Part shown: positions 30,428 through 42,550 of the stretch, piece after piece
Position numbering within the stretch: the first letter of the stretch is position 1
How the letters are laid out: every line of letters begins with the position of its first letter
NCBI RefSeq assembly: GCF_003144245.1
Contig: NW_020289975.1
Coordinates: 1,259,496-1,323,495, forward strand
Origin: Jaminaea rosea
Taxonomy: Eukaryota > Basidiomycota > Exobasidiomycetes > Microstromatales
DNA: 64,000 nucleotides
Reading direction: 5' to 3'
Notes under the pieces: generated by a model
Told to the model about the DNA's origin: nothing
The model's database searches: none
The model's input: the letters and a program-made list of their open reading frames with translations, nothing else
Program-made: the position numbers and the translations under genes

Positions 30428-33400
30428 ATGTCCGAGTCCTCCATCACCGTAACTGTCCGCATTCGCCCCTTCTCCGAGAAGGAGGCAGCTCAGCTTGCCC
30501 CTCAAGCGGGACCGCTCCCATTCTTGGGCGATGGTGGCCTCGGAGGCTCGCCAGCTAAGCCGCTGGGCGGCGCACCTGGCTTGCGTACGAGGTTCCTGAG
30601 GCCCATCATCTCGCCCGTTGATGATAAGGTCCTCATCTTTGACCCGCCGGACAACAACCCGCTCTCCCGGCTCTACAATCATGCTCATGCCAACTATATG
30701 AGCCACGGCCAGAAGAGGGTGGGTACTCGCTTTGTCTCATTTGCGTGTCATTCGCAAAGCATGAAACCCCTGATTGACCATCCTCTCGCACATACCCCTC
30801 GCAGGCCAAGGACATGCGCTACGCCTTCGACCGAGTCTTTGACGACAAGTGCGGACAGGTCGACGTCTTCGAGGGGACGACCCGCCCACTCCTCGACGGC
30901 ATCCTCAATGGCTTCAATGCCAGCGTCTTCGCATACGGAGCTACAGGCTGCGGCAAGACACACACTATCTCTGGTACTCCAGAAGATCCTGGCGTCATCT
31001 TCCTCACCATGAAGGAACTCTATCAGCGCATTGCAGACTCAAAGGCAGACTCAGAGGTCAATGTCCGCCTATCATATCTCGAGATCTATAATGAGACGAT
31101 CAGAGACCTTCTGTCCGACGAACCCACCCCACCCGGGCAGGGTCTGCAGCTCAGAGAAGATCAGGCCAACAAGATCAGCGTCATTGGCATCACTGAGCAT
31201 ACCCCAGAGAGTCCGCAGCACGTTCTTCAGATGATCCAGGAGGGTAATCAGCGCCGCACCATGAGCCCGACCGAAGCCAATGCCGTCTCCTCTCGCTCTC
31301 ACGCGGTCCTGCAGATCAATGTCACCCAGCGCCCGAAGACGGGCGACGTCACAGACGAGACAACGTCAGCCTCGCTCAATATTATTGACCTCGCAGGCAG
31401 TGAGCGAGCTGCAGCAACGAGCAACAATGGCGCCCGCATGAAAGAAGGAGCAAACATCAACAAGTCCCTCCTCGCGCTAGGCAACTGCATCAATGCCCTA
31501 TGCCAAGCTGGTGGGGTGGGCGTGAAAGGTCGTCACATCCCCTATCGCAACTCGAAGCTCACCCGCTTGCTCAAATTCAGCTTGGGCGGAAACTGCAAGA
31601 CGGTCATGATTGTCTGCGTCAGCCCAAGCTCGGGACATTACGACGAGACGTCAAATACGCTCAAGTATGCCAATCAGGCAAAGAACATCCGCACGAAGGT
31701 CAGCCAGAACCTCATCAATGTCGACCGTCATGTGGCGCAGTACGTGCAGACGATTCACGAGCTGCGCCAAGAGGTGGCAAACCTCAAAGCTCAGCTCACG
31801 GAGAAGGGAGGCATGGAGACGGAGCAGGAGCGCAAGAGGAAGCGCGAGTGCAAGGCAGAGGTGGGCGATGTTGTTTCGGCCATTGGGCGCAAGGCTGCCA
31901 CGGCAAAAGAGATAGTCCACAACGAGGCGCACTTCGAAGGCGCTGTGAGAGCAGCAGAGACAATGGCCGCCGTCTACCGTGAGCGGCTGGCTGCGATCGA
32001 CGGCCTGCTTACTGAGCATCACGGGCGTGCCAGTCCGGGCGAGGATGAGCCCTCCGACCTCACATCAGAGCGGGACATGCTGCATCAGCTTTCCGCCGCC
32101 AATGACGCCTCATTGCAAACAGCAAAGGAGGGCCAAACCCGCTTTGAGAATCGCGTCAACCTCCTGATGGGCCACCTCGGCAGCGCCTCTCGCAACAGCA
32201 AGTTCGATGAAGAGGCAGCAGACAAGGTCAAGAGCATCGCTGATGCCCGCAAGGCTGAGATCGATGCAGAGCGATACGCCGCTGTGGCCAGAGCGTCGAG
32301 GGAGAGCTTTAGGATGGCGCTCGTGGGCACAATGGCTTTCATGACCGCTGCATGCCGCAGTACAGTGGGCATGAAAGATACGGCGGGCGAGCTTGAATGG
32401 CGAGCAAGCAAGGAGGAGCAGTGGGAGGATGTGGCTAAGCATCTGCGCGTTATGGCTGGCCAGCTCACCAGCGAGGCAGCGAGGAACGATGCACTCTTCC
32501 ACCAACACGCCGGCGCTGGTACGTCGGCGGCTAAGCCGCAATTCGATGGGAAGCGGTCCGCTAACGGTGGCTTCAAAAGACGGACAAGCATGGCGAGCGG
32601 GTCTAGCAGTGCTTCGATCTCACGAGTGGCTGGCGCCGGCAGCGGTGCAGCGAGCAGGACTCGCCCGGCTGGTCGTCGTGTGTCGCAAGTTGGTGTGGCT
32701 CGACCGACGATGCCCTCGTCACCAGCCGCTCGTAAGGCGCGCACTAGTCTGATTGGCGCTGCTCCCAAGCCTATGAGGAGGACCAGCCTCATGCCACAAG
32801 GTTTCCGTGCAGGTCCAGGTGGAGCGAATACCGGGCTCAAGTCAGCAATGAAGGGCTCCTCGAACGTTGACGTGAGCAAGCAGCAGCGAGCTCCTGGCGG
32901 CAAGGCAGCTGTGACGAAATCGACAGCTCCTGCTCGATCAGCAGGCGTCCATTTCGCAGACGACAGCGTAGTAGTCAACAACAAGCCAGCACCACGTCGC
33001 TCCACTACTCCCGACTACCCGCCGCCACCATCCATCGCATCCGACTCTGGCTCCTCGTCGTCAGATTGGATCGACGCAACGACATCTGCACCCGTCCTGA
33101 CTGCCCTCAAGTCCAAGCCAAGAGTCAGCAGAATGCCAGCGCTCCCTCCTGCTCCAAGCTCGGCGGCACCAATGCCGAACAACCCCGCAAGAAAGGTCAG
33201 CGCGACGGCTTCAGCATCTAGGCGCATCGATGACATTCTGGAGGGAGGCGAGGACGAAGACGAAGACGATGATGACGATGACGAAGGTGCATGGGACGAC
33301 GGGACCGACATCCTTGCGCCCGCCAAGCCAGCCGCGCAAGAGCGCAAGCCTCTCGGCCTTCGAGCCGCTCCGGCTTCTTCACCACTCCCTCTGACCACAT

Positions 33401-34056
33401 CCTCCTTCGCCGCTCCCACCAAAGCGAGCATGGCCAAGGCATCGCGCAATCCTGCCTCTGAAGGCGACGAGCAACTTCCTGCGGCTCAACCTGCCTCCCT
33501 GTTCAGCGGAGTGGACGAGAACACCTTCCGTGACCAAGCTCCCTTCGCCGTCGGGGCGGCATACAGGCACGCGCCGTACAAGCGCCGCGAGTCGCATCTG
33601 GGGCCTGAGCGCCGAATGCCTACAGGGTCCATCAACACTTCGCGACGTCTCAGTAGTGCAGAGGCGGGAGGGCTTGGGTCGCGCGCGTCGTCCTTCACCG
33701 GTGCACCAGGCAGTAGGCATAGCAGCGGAGGAGCTGCACGAGCGTCCTCGAGTGGGGTTGGAGGCGGTGGGGGTAGCACGAGCATGTTCTCGCGCGGGCT
33801 TTTTCCCTCTCCCAACAATGCCGCGCCCACCTCGACAACCTCAACAGCTGGCGGACCACCTTCTGCGCTCAATCTGCGTGCCTGGGGCCCACCAAGCAAC
33901 GCAGCCGCTCGTGCTGGGCGAGCGTCACGCGAGTCGATGGCCCCTTCGTCGGCGGCTAATACCTCGATCGTGAGCACCGCCTCGTCTGCAGCGGGAGCTG
34001 GGGGAGAGGCGAAGGTGAGAAGATCGGCTCCCGCCCAAGCCTTGGCGACGAGATAG
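30428..34056 (+). CDS. KIP3: Kinesin-8 motor (Kip3/KIF18-like)
   Basis: Kinesin-8 motors walk to microtubule plus ends and limit spindle length by promoting depolymerisation. Exons are 30428-30718 and 30805-34056 with an 86-base intron. The product is 1180 aa. The motor domain fills about residues 5-450: ITVTVRIRPF, AKDMRYAFDRVFDDKCGQVD, P-loop GATGCGKTHTISG near 144, switch I NAVSSRSHAVLQINV, switch II LNIIDLAGSERAA, and HIPYRNSKLTRLLKFSLGG. A neck coiled coil follows (HELRQEVANLKAQL). The position and wording of KDMRYAFDRVF and the N-terminal motor point to kinesin-8. The C-terminal half is Ser/Ala/Arg-rich and basic, as expected for a second microtubule-binding site, with one acidic run (EDEDEDDDDDDEGAWDDG). 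Confidence 0.9.
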
Positions 34057-34402
34057 GCGGAAGTGCAGCGTGGTACGGACACTTTTTTTTTTTTGACTCT
34101 TGACGATGCGCCTCGCACGACCGTCGACCACCTCCTGCCCCTTTTTCGTCTTCATTGCGGCAGCCTGAATGGCTCGTCTGCACGCCTGACTACCTAAGTT
34201 ATCGTTTTCTCTTAGAGCTTTCCGCCTCATAGGCCCTCTCTGTCTCCTTTTCTTCTCGCCGTCGTCTTCACTGTACATCAGCATCAGCATCTTCAGCTTT
34301 CAATCATCCATCATGATCGTCTTGCGCGCGTCTCGTCTGCTTGCACTCCGTAAAGCTCCTGAGTCTGGCTTATCATGACTTGATTGCTGGTCTGTAGCCC
34401 GC
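34057..34402. other. Convergent 3' intergenic region kinesin-8 / PUP2
   Basis: About 345 bases between converging stops. A run of about 13 T residues lies at 34081-34094, just after the kinesin stop. No coding or RNA gene was seen. Confidence 0.55.
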
Positions 34403-35277
34403 CTACATCTCGGCAACGAGCGTCTTGACCTCATCCTCCTCCAAGATCCTGAACCCGCCCTTCATCCTAGGCCTGCTCCCCGTCCCTCCACTTCCCATCT
34501 TCTTGCCGTCCTCGCCCACCTCTGGAACTCTAGGCGTGACGACGGCGAGCTGCACATTCTTCTCGTCGAGCTTCTCCTCCATGACCTGCCTCAGCAACCT
34601 CAGTGCGAGCACCTCGGCCTCGCGCAGGGTCATGTCCTTGCGGTACTTGTCCTGCAGCTCTCCCTGGGCCCCCTCTTGTCCTGAGCCGATAGCTTTAGCC
34701 TCGTATCGGATGCTGGTGCCAGACGGGTCTGCGTGGTACAGTTGCGGGCCTCCCTTGGCATCGTATCCTGCAATGAGCAGGGCCACACCGAACGGGCGAG
34801 ACATCATTGCCTCCTCCCCAGCCACTGATTCTCCAAAGCGCAGAGCCAAATCACAAACAGCCTGCGTGACGCTGCTGACCTGGATATCCTCATCGTATAC
34901 AAATGCATGGTTCTGAGCTGTCGTCCTGGCATGCTCGACCATGGTCCTCGCATCGGCGACCAAACCGGACATGGCGCATCCAACGTGCGAGTCGATCTCC
35001 ATGATCTTCTCGATGGAGTCGTGCTCGAGGAGAGAGGATTGGACGCGCTTCTCTACGCCGAGTACTACTCCCTCATTCGTCTTGATGCCGACTGTAGTTG
35101 AGCCGAGCTTGATGGCTTCGATTGCGTATTCGACTTGGAAGAGGCGACCCTCCGGCGAGAAGGTGTTGACACCGCGGTCTGAGCGTGCAGAAGGGGGAAG
35201 GAAGTCGTTGAGTCAAGCTGCTCTGTCCATTGCAGTCTCTTCTCGTGCTCACCATACTCTGACCTGGTGAGGAACAT
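34403..35277 (-). CDS. PUP2: 20S proteasome subunit alpha5
   Basis: Pup2 is one of the seven alpha-ring subunits that gate the 20S proteasome. Exons are 35253-35277 and 34403-35178 with a 74-base intron that splits an Asp codon. The product is 266 aa. The alpha-subunit start reads [20 protein letters not shown], followed by [60 protein letters not shown] and [13 protein letters not shown] are all present. The C-terminal end is slightly longer than usual, with a Gly/Lys-rich loop ([15 protein letters not shown]). The first coding exon is only 25 bases. It is divergent from the mS29 gene with 232 bases between starts. Confidence 0.95.
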
Positions 35278-35509
35278 CTTGGTATATGATGTCGCTGAGC
35301 CGTATTGTTGATTGGTAGGAAGCAGCGAACGAAAGTCTCTTGGCCCGAGCCACCCAACCAGGTCTGATCCGCGACTCGTCATCGTCGACCCTCTTCCGAT
35401 CCGACTGTCAGAGACGAGTCCGACGGACGAGGGCGGGAGAGGAAGTGAGAGTGACCGAGGGCGGGCAGAGCTTCTCGCTCCTCAACCACGATCACTTCGC
35501 GCATATATC

Positions 35510-37183
35510 ATGGCCTCGAGTCACTTTGCTCGCTCACTGCGAGCGGCTCTGCCCTCCTCTACATCCTCTGTCGCCTCCTCGTCACGCAGCATCGCCACCA
35601 CCGCCTCACTGCAAGCGCCCAAGAAGGCAGCCAATGCACAGGCCCAAAAAGTCAAACGCAAGACTTCGATCAAGAAGAATGCTCCCTCTGGCCCTCGCTC
35701 GACAGGTGCCAAGCGCAAGGGAGTCTCAGCCACTGATGGTGCCTCATCAAACGCTCTGTCAACCCCCTTCTATCGGGCGCCGCCTGACTTGAGCGGACAG
35801 TGGACCAAGTTGAGCCCGGATTCGGCGAGGAAGGACAACGTTGATACGCCCTTGGCATTCACAAAGGGTGACTTGGAGGCCTTTGAGACTTGTGGGGTCG
35901 AGCCGAAGGTCAAGAAGGCAGTGAGTAACTGCAGGTGGCCCTCGAGTGTCACTTTCATCCTGTATGCTCACGACTTCCCTCTCTTTCCCTCGCATCTGCA
36001 GCTCTCCTCGTACGTTCAACCCATCTCAGTGCTCCGCTCCTCAACCCTAGACCTTTACACCCACATGGACTCCGCATCTACCTCCTCCTCTTCTTCAGCG
36101 CGACATCACATCCTCTCTTCCTCAATCTCAACAGGCAAGTCCTATCTCCTCCTCCAATCTATCTCGTACGCACTCGCCTCGCAATGGTGCGTCATCTACC
36201 TGCCTCGGTTGATCAACTGGGTCAACTCCACCAGTCCCTTCAGCTATTCCGCTGAGGAGCAGGCGTACCTCCAGCCTGAAGTGGTGCAGAAGATTATGGC
36301 GAGCACCCTCGCCGTCAATGCGAAGAGTGGCGTACTGGGAAAGATCCCGCTTGCACGGGATGTGCCAGGGACTGACTTCAAGGCGAGCGGAGAGAAGACT
36401 GTGCAAGACCTCCTCAAGGCGGCTCCTTCCTACTCCTCTAATCCGCTTGTATCGCAACGCATCTTCGACGCCTTCCTGCACTCCATCTCCTCTCAGAGCG
36501 CGGTCCCAACCCTCCTCGCAATGGACGACGCACAAGCCCTCTACTCCACGACGAACTATCGCGACCCGGACTATAAGGTCGTGCAGGCCTACGAGCTCGC
36601 AGCCGTGCGCAGTATATTAAGCTTGCTCGTCGGAGGAGAGAAGGCCGGGCTCAAGAAAGGAATGGTTCTCGCGGCCCTCTCGCGCTCTCACTCAGAATGG
36701 CAGCCAGGGAACGAGATCGCGGCAGTCCTAGCTCATGCCACCAAATCGTCTTCAACTTCAGCTTTAAACGGGGCCGCCCTCCACGCCTACTCGACTATGA
36801 AGCCGCTGCATCTGGAGCATGCCAAACGATCCAATTGGACACCGTTCGCCTTGCCTGAGCAGTGGACCACTTCCGAGCTCAAGGCTCTGTTCGACGTAAG
36901 GCGAGTAGAGGGTAGGGGATGGAACGCCCCGGCTGCTGCGGTCACGCCGCGCTTGGCGTCTTCTTCGCCCGCTGGCCCGCCTGGAGCCAGGGGAGGCGCA
37001 GCGGTGGGAAGCTTCGACCCGCTGCGGGGGCTGGCCTCACCGCCGCCAGCGACTGGTCGTAAGGGAGGCAGTGTGGGATCGGGCGCAGCTACGGAGGATG
37101 AGCTTTTCATGCTTCGCGTGGTAGATTCGGCGAGGAACCCCTACAGGTTTGATCGAGCGTTGAAAGGAGGCAGCATCATGTAA
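35510..37183 (+). CDS. RSM23: Mitochondrial small-subunit ribosomal protein mS29 (DAP3 family)
   Basis: mS29 is the GTP-binding DAP3-type protein in the head of the mitochondrial small subunit. Exons are 35510-35920 and 36002-37183. The product is 530 aa. The transit peptide is Ser/Arg-rich (SHFARSLRAALPSSTSS). The domain starts with PFYRAPPDLSGQWTKLSP and LEAFETCGVEPKVKK. The P-loop reads SSSISTGKSYLLLQS, and WCVIYLPRLINWVNSTSPFS and LLAMDDAQALYSTTNYRDPD follow. The 81-base intron (GTGAGT to CAG) is a multiple of three and free of stops, so the unspliced message would encode 27 extra residues; splicing is inferred from the good splice sites. A Gly/Pro/Ala-rich insert lies near the C-terminus. 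Confidence 0.87.
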   Translation: MASSHFARSLRAALPSSTSSVASSSRSIATTASLQAPKKAANAQAQKVKRKTSIKKNAPSGPRSTGAKRKGVSATDGASSNALSTPFYRAPPDLSGQWTKLSPDSARKDNVDTPLAFTKGDLEAFETCGVEPKVKKAVSNCRWPSSVTFILYAHDFPLFPSHLQLSSYVQPISVLRSSTLDLYTHMDSASTSSSSSARHHILSSSISTGKSYLLLQSISYALASQWCVIYLPRLINWVNSTSPFSYSAEEQAYLQPEVVQKIMASTLAVNAKSGVLGKIPLARDVPGTDFKASGEKTVQDLLKAAPSYSSNPLVSQRIFDAFLHSISSQSAVPTLLAMDDAQALYSTTNYRDPDYKVVQAYELAAVRSILSLLVGGEKAGLKKGMVLAALSRSHSEWQPGNEIAAVLAHATKSSSTSALNGAALHAYSTMKPLHLEHAKRSNWTPFALPEQWTTSELKALFDVRRVEGRGWNAPAAAVTPRLASSSPAGPPGARGGAAVGSFDPLRGLASPPPATGRKGGSVGSGAATEDELFMLRVVDSARNPYRFDRALKGGSIM

Positions 37184-37355
37184 GCGCGATGAGGAAGAAA
37201 ATGACATGCAGATGCTAGAAAGCGAACTTGTATGAAATGTTGGTGATTGGGATATGATGGAACGGGTGCGGATTTGCTTCTGATGAGACAAGCTGTGCTC
37301 AGAGGCCACTCTGAGCGGCCTCTTTTCTTCTAACGCTGCTTCGCCTGCCCTGCGC

Positions 37356-40300
37356 TTATTTCATGCCCAACTCTCTCTGCAGCAGATCCAGCACCATGGG
37401 ATCCATCGCCTGCCAAACGCCTGACATTCCCCCTCTAGCATCTGCAGCCCCCAGTGCTCCCTTGACGGCATCAGCCAGCCTGACTCGCACGCCCAGATCC
37501 GCATCATTGAGGGCGCGCGCCCTTGCTGCACCACATGAGGTGTCCTCGAGCCACCCGTCGTCATCCCCTACATCACTCCCGCCTGCACCGAAGGGCGTGT
37601 CGTTGGAGTCGTCATTAAGGAGGATTCCAGGCGCAGAGTCCGGGCCTTCCTTCTCGCGCACCTCGGCGAGGGCGTCTAGCCATGTGCCTACCCACTCGCC
37701 TACGCTGTTCATTACAGAGGCCGCCAATGCATCTCCTTGCGCGGCTGACGCTCCCTGCAGGAGGGCACACATACCCATCGCGATGAGCTTGCGACGCCGA
37801 GGTGCGGCTGTGGTTTCGAACTTCTTTGGCCAGAGCCCGAGCAAGACGTCAGGAAGCTGGGAAATCACGGCTGGCTCGATTGAGGCGGCACCTGAGTCAA
37901 GGGAGGCGCGTGGATTGGTGGGGTTGCTGCGGATGTTGGAGATGGTTGAGGAGAGGAGGGGGAAGAAGATGGAGGGAGAGACGGAGATGCTGAGCCGAGA
38001 GAGAAGGAGAATGTAGTGAGAGCAGGGAATTGAGGATTCCTGGCGAAGGGCAGAGGAGAGAAGTCAGCTCGTTGCGCTGAAGTTGGTAATTGTTTGCGCT
38101 CACTCACCTTAAGCAGGATCGTCCCCCTCACGATGGCCTCGAACAGCCCGCTCTCACTCATCACCTGCGCCAACATATTCGTCCCGGCATAAGTTGTAGG
38201 CCGCTCGAACAGTCCTGCACTCCCATCATTCGCCGCGCCCATATCACCTCCAGTCGCCTCCAGCCGATCACCAGCGCTCATACTCTGCACAAGCGCATCA
38301 ATGCTCTGCACAGGGTACAGAGTCATCGGGTCCTCATTGAGCACCCGTGCCCAAGAAGAAAAGAGCGGCGCAGCATAGGCGCGAAGCATCTCTCTCGCCA
38401 GACCACCGGGCCCAGCTCCGCTCGCCGGGGTGGGCTCGAACCACAGTGCGTACTCCTCCACAACTCGTCCTACCTCGCTCGCAAAGTCTGGTATCTCAGT
38501 CAGAGGGCCCTGCCCGCCAGTGCCGCCAGTGGTATCGAGCGCTACGCCGAGGAGATTGAACACGTCCCCTTGCATAGCGGCGGCGCAACGGATAGCCTTG
38601 TGCCAGAGTTGGAGGGCGTCGATGCCCAGCAGGGAAATGAGAGAGCTGTGGAGGCATGACGTGACCAAGGGAGCCACAAGGGCTTGTAAACGGGCGGAGA
38701 GGGATGGATCGGAGGCGGACAGAGACTCTGTGGCTCGGAGGAGGGACTTGACTAGTGCGAGAACGGCAGGCCGGGTCTTGCACTCTTCGCTCGACTCCTT
38801 GCCCCACAGGGCGGGGGCTAGGTCTGCCAGTGCGGGGACGAGAGACGCCACACGGGGCCCAGAGCGCTCGATGAGCAGTGACAGTGTGCGGGTAGAAAGG
38901 GCGATGCTGTCCATAAGACAGAGCTCCTCGTCCGTCGCCAGCTCTGCGAGGGACTTGATTGCGCTTTCGAGGTAGGGCTGGAATACCTCTGCATCAAAGC
39001 CGATGTCGTCGATGAAAGCTCCAAGGGTACGCGCGGCGGACAGTCGAACGGCAATGTCACCACCGAGCTCTGACTTGGCGTCCAGAAGGAGTGTGAGCAG
39101 GCGATACACCTTGTCGCGAGCTGTCGGGCTGATCTTCTCCGAGTACTCGTAGAGGAGCCATGAGACTCGACGTCTAATCAAGACCCAAGAGGCAGACACT
39201 GCCGGCGGGACTTGCGCTGCTTCTGGCAGCAAGCGGTCCACGAATGCCTGACTGACATCGATGCGGTCATCTTGGATCTTCTCATGCTCCTCATCATACC
39301 CTTCCGTCTCTGTCGCAGGGAGATAGTCCCTCAATCGGCCCAGGGCAGTGTACACTGCATCCCTGCGCACGACTTGTCCCAGGTCTTGTACATCATAGCT
39401 GGCACTTTCCATGAACTTGCGCCAGATGGCTCGCCCCACCCGTCTGGCTTTGGAGTTAGACGCAAGCACGATGAGTAGTCGCTCAGCGCAAGGTCGTACC
39501 TCGTTCGTAAAGTCCTCCTGCGCCTGCTCCTCCTCAACAGTCCACTGTTCCGGGTCGCCCTCCCACCTCTCGAGGGCGGAACGCTCGAATGGCAGGAAGT
39601 AGTCAACGACGATGTCCGCGGTAGACACTGCGAAGTCGTCGCTGTCGAAGGGGGAGGGGATGGGGCGACCGCGATTGGAGGGGGAGTGCCAGGCTTCGAG
39701 GGATCGGCGCAGCAGCAAGAGGGTGTGGATGACCAATGTGGACGGGTAGGGCATAAGAGCCTCTTCGTCGATGTCCCGCGACTTTTCCTTTGCGCTCGAG
39801 GGAGCTTGTCCTGTCTTGGTCCAGTACCAGGCAATGATGTCGGACCAACCGGGCCAGGAAGTTGCGCGGGACTTGTCTTTGTCGAGCAAGCCGAGGTAGA
39901 GCTTGCCGAAGGCTGAGAGGTGTTTGGTGAGACTTTGGCCCAAGGCACGCAGCTCGCGGGCAAGGCCTTGGTCTAAAGACGGGGAAGCCTGCACCTCGAG
40001 GAAGGACATGCGCAGCGTAAAAACATGATCGAGAAAGCCCGGAGTGCTCTTGAACCAGTCGTTGGACAGGTTGGACTGTCCTTCACTGCCGTCATTGGCT
40101 GCTCGAGCTGAAAGAGTGCCGATGTCGGCGATGGCGAGAGCGGTCATGAGCTTGAAGAGCAGGTGGCTGACGCGGACGAGAGAGTTGAGAACCTCAGCAG
40201 GTCGTGATGTGACCCATTGATAAGCTGCGTCCGGCGATGTGGATGAGGGAAAGGTAGCTGAGAATAGTTGAGGGTAAAAGGAGAGAAGCGAGGGGAGCAT

Positions 40301-41119
40301 TTGCTTGGCCAGCTGTGCGGGCGGAAGAGATGGTCAACGAGAGGTCAGGCGTCAGTCGCAGCTTAATGCGAGGCTGTCTTTTCATTCACTCACCTCGGCC
40401 ATCCGGACCTTGCCCGCCAACACTTTGACCTGGGAGAGCTCCTTGGTACACCTCTTGGCAACCTCCGCCGCCCTCAGCATGACCAAAGCACTCCTCTCCA
40501 GCTCTTGTCCTTGCGCGCTGGACCCAGAAGCGCCGATCACGCGAGTTGCCGCCTGATTGAGCGCCTGCAAGCTATCCTCGAACAACTTGGGCCACTGATT
40601 GGGGTAGTCTGTACGCGCGATTCGGGAGATGCAGACTGATGCTTGGAGGGCGATACCGCGGTTGCTCTCGCCAAGGATGCGCTCCAGGAGAAGGGATCGC
40701 AGCGCTGCTTTATCCTCGTCATTGATCTTGACCGGCGTAAGATTCACGTCAATGGCTCCATTGGTACGAGGTCGAGCTACGATGCGTGCTGCTCGCCAGT
40801 ACTTGTCGATCGCATGCTTGAGGCGAATGATGGCTAGGGTGCGGAGAGCTGTTAGGGCGGCCTCGTTGGCCTGATGGGAAGGCGGAATGGGTAGGTCACC
40901 GCGAGGTAGGGCGATGTAAAGGTATGCGAGCCATGGACGCGATTCTGCGCTGGGATGAGAGTGAAAATGTGCCTCGTATGAGGAGAGGTTCGACTCGGAG
41001 GTGCTCAGGTCCGCAGCCGATGTTGAGGTGCCCAGTGCCAGCAGATGGGTAAGCGTCTGGAGGGCATTGGGCGCTTCTCCACCCAGCCCGACCGCAGAGG
41101 AGCCCGCGGAAGATGCCAT
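37356..41119 (-). CDS. KAP120: Karyopherin beta importin Kap120 (importin-11 type)
   Basis: This is a HEAT-repeat import receptor that carries cargo through the nuclear pore under Ran control. Exons are 40394-41119, 38108-40312 and 37356-38039, with introns of 81 and 68 bases. The product is 1204 aa. The importin N-terminal domain has the conserved RPWLAYLYIALPRGD, LRTLAIIRLKHAIDKYWR and RIARTDYPNQWPKLFEDSLQ. Later repeats include PAEVLNSLVRVSHLLFKLM, WVLIRRRVSWLLYEYSEKIS and AARTLGAFIDDIGFDAEVFQ, the latter two typical of importin-11. The last exon uses an acceptor that yields ESSIPCSHYILLLSRLSIS and then ISQLPDVLLGLWPKKFET. A neighbouring acceptor would shift the frame. It is divergent from the SARAF-like gene. 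Confidence 0.88.
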
Positions 41120-41373
41120 GCCCGCTAGTGAGCCTGCTCGAAGTAGTGATGATGATGAATGGACAGGAACACGAGCCTCGAGTCTTCGCGCCTCGATGTC
41201 TCACTGTTGGTCGAGATCGAAGCCCTCTTTCCGTCGCCACGTGGGCATCGCGCCTCCGCTTTCTGAGACGCACCCGGCTGCAGCTTCCACTCTGGAAGGC
41301 TGAGCAACACCTGCGCTCTACACGAAACAGAGGATTCAGCTTCCCTCTCCTCTTTGCAATGTAGACAAGCAGA

Positions 41374-42378
41374 ATGAAGAAGAACCTACCACTCGCCTTA
41401 ACTGTCGCCATCTTGGCCTCACTAACCAGTCAGACTGCCGCCTATGGCAATTCCAATCCACACTACGGTGCCGGCCGGCGCATCCCCTTCGACAGCATTC
41501 GAGCCCTCACCTTCTACGATGGCCACAAGACGGCAGCTCGGAGAACATCACCAGTCCCGCAGCTCACCTGCGAAGGCAAGCTCTGTCGCAAGTTTCAACC
41601 AGATGTCGTCTCCTGCACCAGTCTAGGCGATGGCCAGTGGAAATGCGAGGCGGACCTGCCCTCCTCCATCAGGCTAGGCCGCGTTGAGGTGTCGTGTGAG
41701 GGATACGAATCTCCTCGTGACCCATACGTGCTCAAGGACTCATGCGGGCTCACATATAAGCTTCTCCCGGCCTATGGAGCTATGGGCGCAGATGATGAGA
41801 CGATGCATTACAGGAGGAGGAAGGGGATCACGTTCGACGATGTTTTGGGCTTCAGCTTCCCTTTGATCTTCATTGGCGTGCTGGGATGGATACTTTGGGG
41901 CTTCGTGAGGTCGATCAGAGGAGAAGGGGCAGCACAGCATGGGCGTGGTGGTGGTCCGTACGGAGGAGGTGGTGGCGGCGGCTGGGGTGGGTGGGGCGGT
42001 GGACCTGGCGGATGGGGACCAGGTTGGGGCTCAGGCGGGGGTGGTGGTGCACCACCGCCGCCGTACTCCAAGATGGACCCTTCAGGCTCATCGACATCAG
42101 GCACTGCTCAAGGAGGCGGAGGCTCCAACTTCTGGACAGGTGCAGCGGCAGGCGCTGCAGCAGGCGTGCTGGGCTCTATGCTCGCTGGCAACAGACGAGG
42201 CGACAGGCGAAGAGGCTATGAGTACGACCCATACGCTGGTGCCGCAGGCTTTGGAGGTGGTGGGCTGGGAGCAGGATGGACCGGTGGAGGAGGCACGGGC
42301 GGCTACGGCGGTGACTCAATGGCCGGGCCGAGTGGGACAAGGTCGTCTACAGGCTATGGCGGCACAAGGAATCGCTAG
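41374..42378 (+). CDS. SARAF-like ER membrane protein (TMEM66 family)
   Basis: The 334-aa product matches the SARAF family from end to end. It has a signal peptide (LPLALTVAILASLTSQTAA) and a lumenal domain with paired cysteines (FDSIRALTFYDGHKTAARR, PQLTCEGKLCRKFQPDVVSC, WKCEADLPSSIRLGRVEVSC, then EGYESPRDPYVLKDSCGLTY). One transmembrane helix lies near 156-176 (GFSFPLIFIGVLGWILWGF), and the cytosolic tail is very Gly-rich. In animals SARAF damps store-operated calcium entry by acting on STIM1. Fungi are not known to have STIM or Orai, so the role here is open. A role in ER calcium or membrane contact is only inference. Single exon. Confidence 0.9.
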   Translation: MKKNLPLALTVAILASLTSQTAAYGNSNPHYGAGRRIPFDSIRALTFYDGHKTAARRTSPVPQLTCEGKLCRKFQPDVVSCTSLGDGQWKCEADLPSSIRLGRVEVSCEGYESPRDPYVLKDSCGLTYKLLPAYGAMGADDETMHYRRRKGITFDDVLGFSFPLIFIGVLGWILWGFVRSIRGEGAAQHGRGGGPYGGGGGGGWGGWGGGPGGWGPGWGSGGGGGAPPPPYSKMDPSGSSTSGTAQGGGGSNFWTGAAAGAAAGVLGSMLAGNRRGDRRRGYEYDPYAGAAGFGGGGLGAGWTGGGGTGGYGGDSMAGPSGTRSSTGYGGTRNR

Positions 42379-42550
42379 CATGGCATGCTCCCCATCACAA
42401 TCAATGTCATATACATCTTAGATCACGCGCTGTTGGTCTGATCGACGAACGTGAGATTGCTCATCGAGGTAATGCTAGTAATGACAAGTGGGTGAGAGAG
42501 AAAAGAGAGGAAGCAAGGCGGTGGGCATACCACGCTGACGTCCCAAACAT

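Noticed and set aside
32085-33005. 306-codon minus-strand frame opposite the kinesin tail
   Set aside because: Antisense of a Ser/Ala-rich disordered region; composition is an artefact of the sense strand.
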